In this document: piece by piece, positions 32,964 to 34,922 of the stretch
Position numbering within the stretch: the first letter of the stretch is position 1
Layout: each line of letters begins with the position of its first letter
Assembly: GCA_944393315.1 (NCBI GenBank)
Contig: CALXZT010000006.1
Location: 1-34,922, forward strand
Source: an uncultured Clostridia bacterium
GTDB taxonomy: Bacteria; Bacillota; Clostridia; TANB77; CAG-508
Direction: 5' to 3'
DNA length: 34,922 bases
Translations under genes and position numbers: made by a program
The notes under the pieces: generated by a model
Database searches by the model: none
Seen by the model: the letters and a program-made list of their open reading frames with translations, nothing else
Told to the model about the DNA's origin: nothing

Positions 32964-33016
32964 TTGATACATCGGACAAGCATAAGATAAATGATTGGAT
33001 TAGGGAATTTAAGTAA
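32951..33016 (+). other. Orphan 3' coding tail at the element edge
   Basis: A frame out of step with murA runs to TAA 33014-33016 and encodes a tail ending in IDTSDKHKINDWIREFK. It has no start of its own, is followed by a good terminator and looks like the end of a real gene. In the excised circular form it would be joined to whatever lies at the other end of the element. Confidence 0.45.
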
Positions 33017-33023
33017 CAAATTT

Positions 33024-33063
33024 ATAAAGTTTTAAATTTAAAAATTTAAGGCTTTATTTTTTT
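33024..33063 (+). terminator. Terminator behind the orphan coding tail
   Basis: ATAAAG (33024-33029) pairs with CTTTAT (33052-33057) and TTAAATTT (33032-33039) with AAATTTAA (33042-33049). T7 follows. Confidence 0.7.
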
Positions 33064-33134
33064 GACTTTAATCTATACCAAAAGCAATTCAAAAAGCCAC
33101 AGAATTAAATGTGTGGCGAAAGGAGGATATGAAA

Positions 33135-33659
33135 ATGCAAAAATTAAAAGGGCTATGGATTCCAGCAGAGATTTTATTAGATGAAAAAATAACAGATAAA
33201 GAAAAGCTTATATTATCTATGATTATATATTTAAGTGATGAAACTAAAAGTTGTTTTGCAAGTAATGGGTATTTAGCGAGTATTGTAAAAGTGAGTACAA
33301 ATAGAGTTTCAAAAATAATAAGTTCATTAAAAAATAAGAAATATATCCAAGTGAATTTAAAATATAAAAAAGAAAGTAAAGAAATAGAACAAAGACAAAT
33401 AATACCTATTGTCCAAATGAACAATGGGTATAGTCAAAATAAACAAGAGGTTATTGGTGTAAATAACAATTCGGCTAGTCAAAATGAACCATATCCTATT
33501 GGCGAAAATAACAAAGATATAATAAATAATATAAAAAATAAAAATAATTATAATAAGGAATCACACGTCAAAAAGAATAATAAAGCTAACTTTGAACAGC
33601 GAGATTATACAGGCTTTGACTTTACTAAATTATATGCAAATGCAGACGCATTTGTATAA
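33135..33659 (+). CDS. Winged-helix protein, replication-initiator-like, of the mobile element
   Basis: A 174-residue protein. Residues about 10-85 form a helix-turn-helix of the HTH_36 type: LWIPAEILLDEKITDKEKLILSMI, then ASNGYLASIVKVSTNRVSKIISSL. This is seen in replisome organisers and DnaD-like N-terminal domains of plasmids and integrative elements. The rest is Asn- and Lys-rich linker and a short end FEQRDYTGFDFTKLYAN that recurs in such proteins. ATG 33135 is used because AGGAGG (33121-33126) is eight bases upstream; an ATG at 33129 is too close. It probably binds the origin of the element. No replication-relaxase motifs are present, so initiation may need another protein. Confidence 0.65.
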   Translation: MQKLKGLWIPAEILLDEKITDKEKLILSMIIYLSDETKSCFASNGYLASIVKVSTNRVSKIISSLKNKKYIQVNLKYKKESKEIEQRQIIPIVQMNNGYSQNKQEVIGVNNNSASQNEPYPIGENNKDIINNIKNKNNYNKESHVKKNNKANFEQRDYTGFDFTKLYANADAFV

Positions 33660-33661
33660 AT

Positions 33662-33708
33662 AAAATCAGCAATTAAAGTAAGATAAACTACTTTGGTAGC
33701 TGATTTTT
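33662..33708 (+). terminator. Terminator behind the winged-helix gene
   Basis: AAAATCAGC (33662-33670) pairs with GCTGATTTT (33699-33707), with an inner stem AAAGTA/TACTTT (33675-33680 and 33689-33694). Six T follow, and the T run is also the start of the next hairpin. Confidence 0.7.
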
Positions 33709-33913
33709 TAGTTAAAGTTGCGAATAGCAATTTTAACTAAAACCTAAAAAATATGTAGATATTTTTTAGGCAAAGGGGTGTGGGGAAAAATAAATTTTTC
33801 CCTGCCACAACAAATACTTTTAGCGAATAGCGTTAAAAAAGTATTGTAGTTGTGTTACAACACAATTCGAAAAAGAAGAAAATTATAAAAGCTAGTCGTG
33901 TTTATTAGCACGA
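33706..33913 (+). repeat. Array of six inverted repeats, candidate oriT or replication origin
   Basis: Six hairpins in about 208 bases without a gene. H1 33706-33742: 16 bp with one G-T pair, apex TTGC-gaata-GCAA. H2 33743-33770: 12-bp perfect, CCTAAAAAATAT with loop GTAG. H3 33783-33802: GGGAAAAAT with ATTTTTCCC, next to GGGGTGTGGGG. H4 33813-33845: AATACTTTT with AAAAGTATT and again an apex GC-gaata-GC. H5 33850-33865: TTGTGTTACAACACAA. H6 33896-33913: TCGTG with CACGA, ending at the ribosome site of the relaxase. H1 and H4 share the 9-base apex GCGAATAGC. MobV-type oriT sites lie directly in front of their mob gene and contain short inverted repeats, so H5 is the best oriT candidate. The whole could also be a single-strand or double-strand origin. 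Confidence 0.55.
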
Positions 33914-33928
33914 GCAAGGAGGTAAAAA

Positions 33929-34922
33929 ATGAGTTATGCGATTATTAGAAATACAAAATATAAAAGGGAAAATCTGAAAGGAATATTTAGGCACAATGAA
34001 AGAAGAAATAAAAATTATTCAAATGATAATATAGATAAAGAAAAGTCATATTTGAATTATTCAATAAAATCTCCACAATATAGTTACGAAAAAGAATTTG
34101 ACAGAATAAAAGAAAAATATAATTTAAAGGGACAAATTAAAAAAGTAAGTAATATAGCTTGTGAATATATAATAACATCAGATCATGATTTTTTTGAAAG
34201 AATAGGAGAAGAAGAAACAAAAAGATTTTTTGAAACTGCATACAAATTTGTAGCAGAATATAAACATTTAAGAGAACAATATATAATATCTGCCAAAGTG
34301 CATAGAGATGAACAAACACCTCATATGCACTTAATTTTTTTGCCAGTAGTTCATACAACTGATAAAAAAGGAAATTCTATTGATAAACTGGCTTGTAGTG
34401 AATTTTGGAAGGTGAAAGATAGTTATAGACAATTACAAGATGCTTTTTATAGGTATATGGTAGAAAATGGATTTGACTTGCAAAGATGTTTGCCAAAAGA
34501 AGAAACTAATAGACAACATTATTCTGTTGAAGAGTACAAAAAGATAACAAATTTTAAACAGACAAAAGAGATTTTAAAGAGTATGAAATTAGAATTACCA
34601 GATGTTCCAGATATTAACGATATTAATATAAATAGATTATCAAAGAAAAGAGATGAAAAGATTTTAGAAGAAATTATAAAACCAAAAGATAATGTGATTC
34701 AAAATTTATATCAAGATAATATGCACTTGCATAGACAATTAACTAAACAGGAACAAATTATTGAAGAAGCGGAAAAATATCAAAAAGAAAGAGAAAAAAT
34801 ACTTGCTGACAATAAAAATTTACATAATGAAGTTGAACAAATTAAGGTAGAATATAAGAAAAAAGAGTCTGATATAAAATGGAAATATGAAAGCAAAATT
34901 AAAAGTTTAGAAAAAAAGAATA
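33929..34922 (+). CDS. mob: MobV/Pre-family relaxase (3' partial)
   Basis: An open frame of 331 codons runs off the window. It starts with MSYAIIRNTKYKRENLKGIFRHN, the usual MobV/Pre start (SYAI.R..K); the catalytic histidine triad is at VHRDEQTPHMHLIF (the HxDExxPHxH motif). A region around EFWKVKDSYRQLQDAFYRYM follows. The last third is a charged coiled coil (EEAEKYQKEREKILADN and onward), as in other Pre proteins. It nicks oriT and pilots the strand during conjugative mobilisation by a helper system. AAGGAGG (33916-33922) precedes ATG 33929. No type IV secretion gene is visible. Confidence 0.85.
   Translation, partial: MSYAIIRNTKYKRENLKGIFRHNERRNKNYSNDNIDKEKSYLNYSIKSPQYSYEKEFDRIKEKYNLKGQIKKVSNIACEYIITSDHDFFERIGEEETKRFFETAYKFVAEYKHLREQYIISAKVHRDEQTPHMHLIFLPVVHTTDKKGNSIDKLACSEFWKVKDSYRQLQDAFYRYMVENGFDLQRCLPKEETNRQHYSVEEYKKITNFKQTKEILKSMKLELPDVPDINDININRLSKKRDEKILEEIIKPKDNVIQNLYQDNMHLHRQLTKQEQIIEEAEKYQKEREKILADNKNLHNEVEQIKVEYKKKESDIKWKYESKIKSLEKKN

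Larger units (their letters stand above)
32951..34922 (+). mobile_element. Left end of an integrated mobilizable element (IME), runs off the window
   Basis: From the murA break onward the content is that of a mobilizable element: a winged-helix replication-type protein, an inverted-repeat-rich region and a MobV/Pre relaxase, none related to the chromosomal genes before it. The exact left boundary is inferred from the point where MurA similarity ends (about 32951-32961). The integrase and the right end are not in the window. Confidence 0.7.

Overview
The window is very AT-rich (by eye), and most genes have strong AGGAGG-type ribosome binding sites. Sporulation genes (spoIIM, a SPOCS/LysM protein, yunB, a SpoVB-type flippase and a likely coat protein) sit next to anaerobe-type metabolism (iron alcohol dehydrogenase, 2,4-diaminopentanoate dehydrogenase). 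This points to an endospore-forming member of the Clostridia (Bacillota), possibly an uncultured gut or animal-associated lineage. The species cannot be named from the sequence.

Layout. (1) 1-3.8 kb: end of an EndoQ/YqxK-like nuclease gene, spoIIM and xerD, an arrangement also known from Bacillus, then an Rpn/PD-(D/E)XK transposase-like gene interrupted by an in-frame TAG. (2) 4.2-11.4 kb: a surface-polysaccharide cassette of two glycosyltransferases, an EpsG/Wzy-like polymerase, a polysaccharide pyruvyl transferase, an unusual PP-loop ATPase and a Wzx-type flippase. Near-identical terminator/promoter modules lie at both ends. (3) 11.4-16.3 kb: lytic transglycosylase, a small membrane protein, VanZ-like protein, the initiating undecaprenyl-phosphate sugar transferase, and the Wzz/CpsD/CpsB chain-length and tyrosine-phosphorylation module that would serve the cassette. 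(4) 16.4-22.4 kb: tRNA-Thr(CGT), thyX, the SPOCS/LysM-yunB operon whose Shine-Dalgarno lies inside a long hairpin, an iron alcohol dehydrogenase, an IS3-type remnant, a repeat-bearing coat-like protein with a sigma-K-like promoter, and a DUF2935 gene broken by TAG. (5) 22.5-24.8 kb: a convergent/divergent pair resembling poly-N-acetylglucosamine synthase and deacetylase. (6) 24.8-32.5 kb: rplM-rpsI with a structured leader, a SpoVB-like flippase, HU, a small acidic protein, scpB, a short prolyl-tRNA synthetase lacking most of the usual editing insertion, an LCP ligase and 2,4-diaminopentanoate dehydrogenase. (7) 32.6 kb to the end: murA is cut off at codon 118 by the left end of an integrated mobilizable element. 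This carries a winged-helix replication-type protein, a dense array of hairpins (candidate oriT or replication origin) and a MobV/Pre relaxase that runs off the window.

The most interesting signals are the hairpin array in front of the relaxase, the murA integration junction with an orphan C-terminal coding tail, the SD-sequestering hairpin in front of the SPOCS gene, two genes whose SD and start codon are separated by a perfect hairpin, the PP-loop ATPase in the polysaccharide cassette, and the paired terminator/promoter modules around that cassette. All calls are by eye; no searches or folding programs were run.
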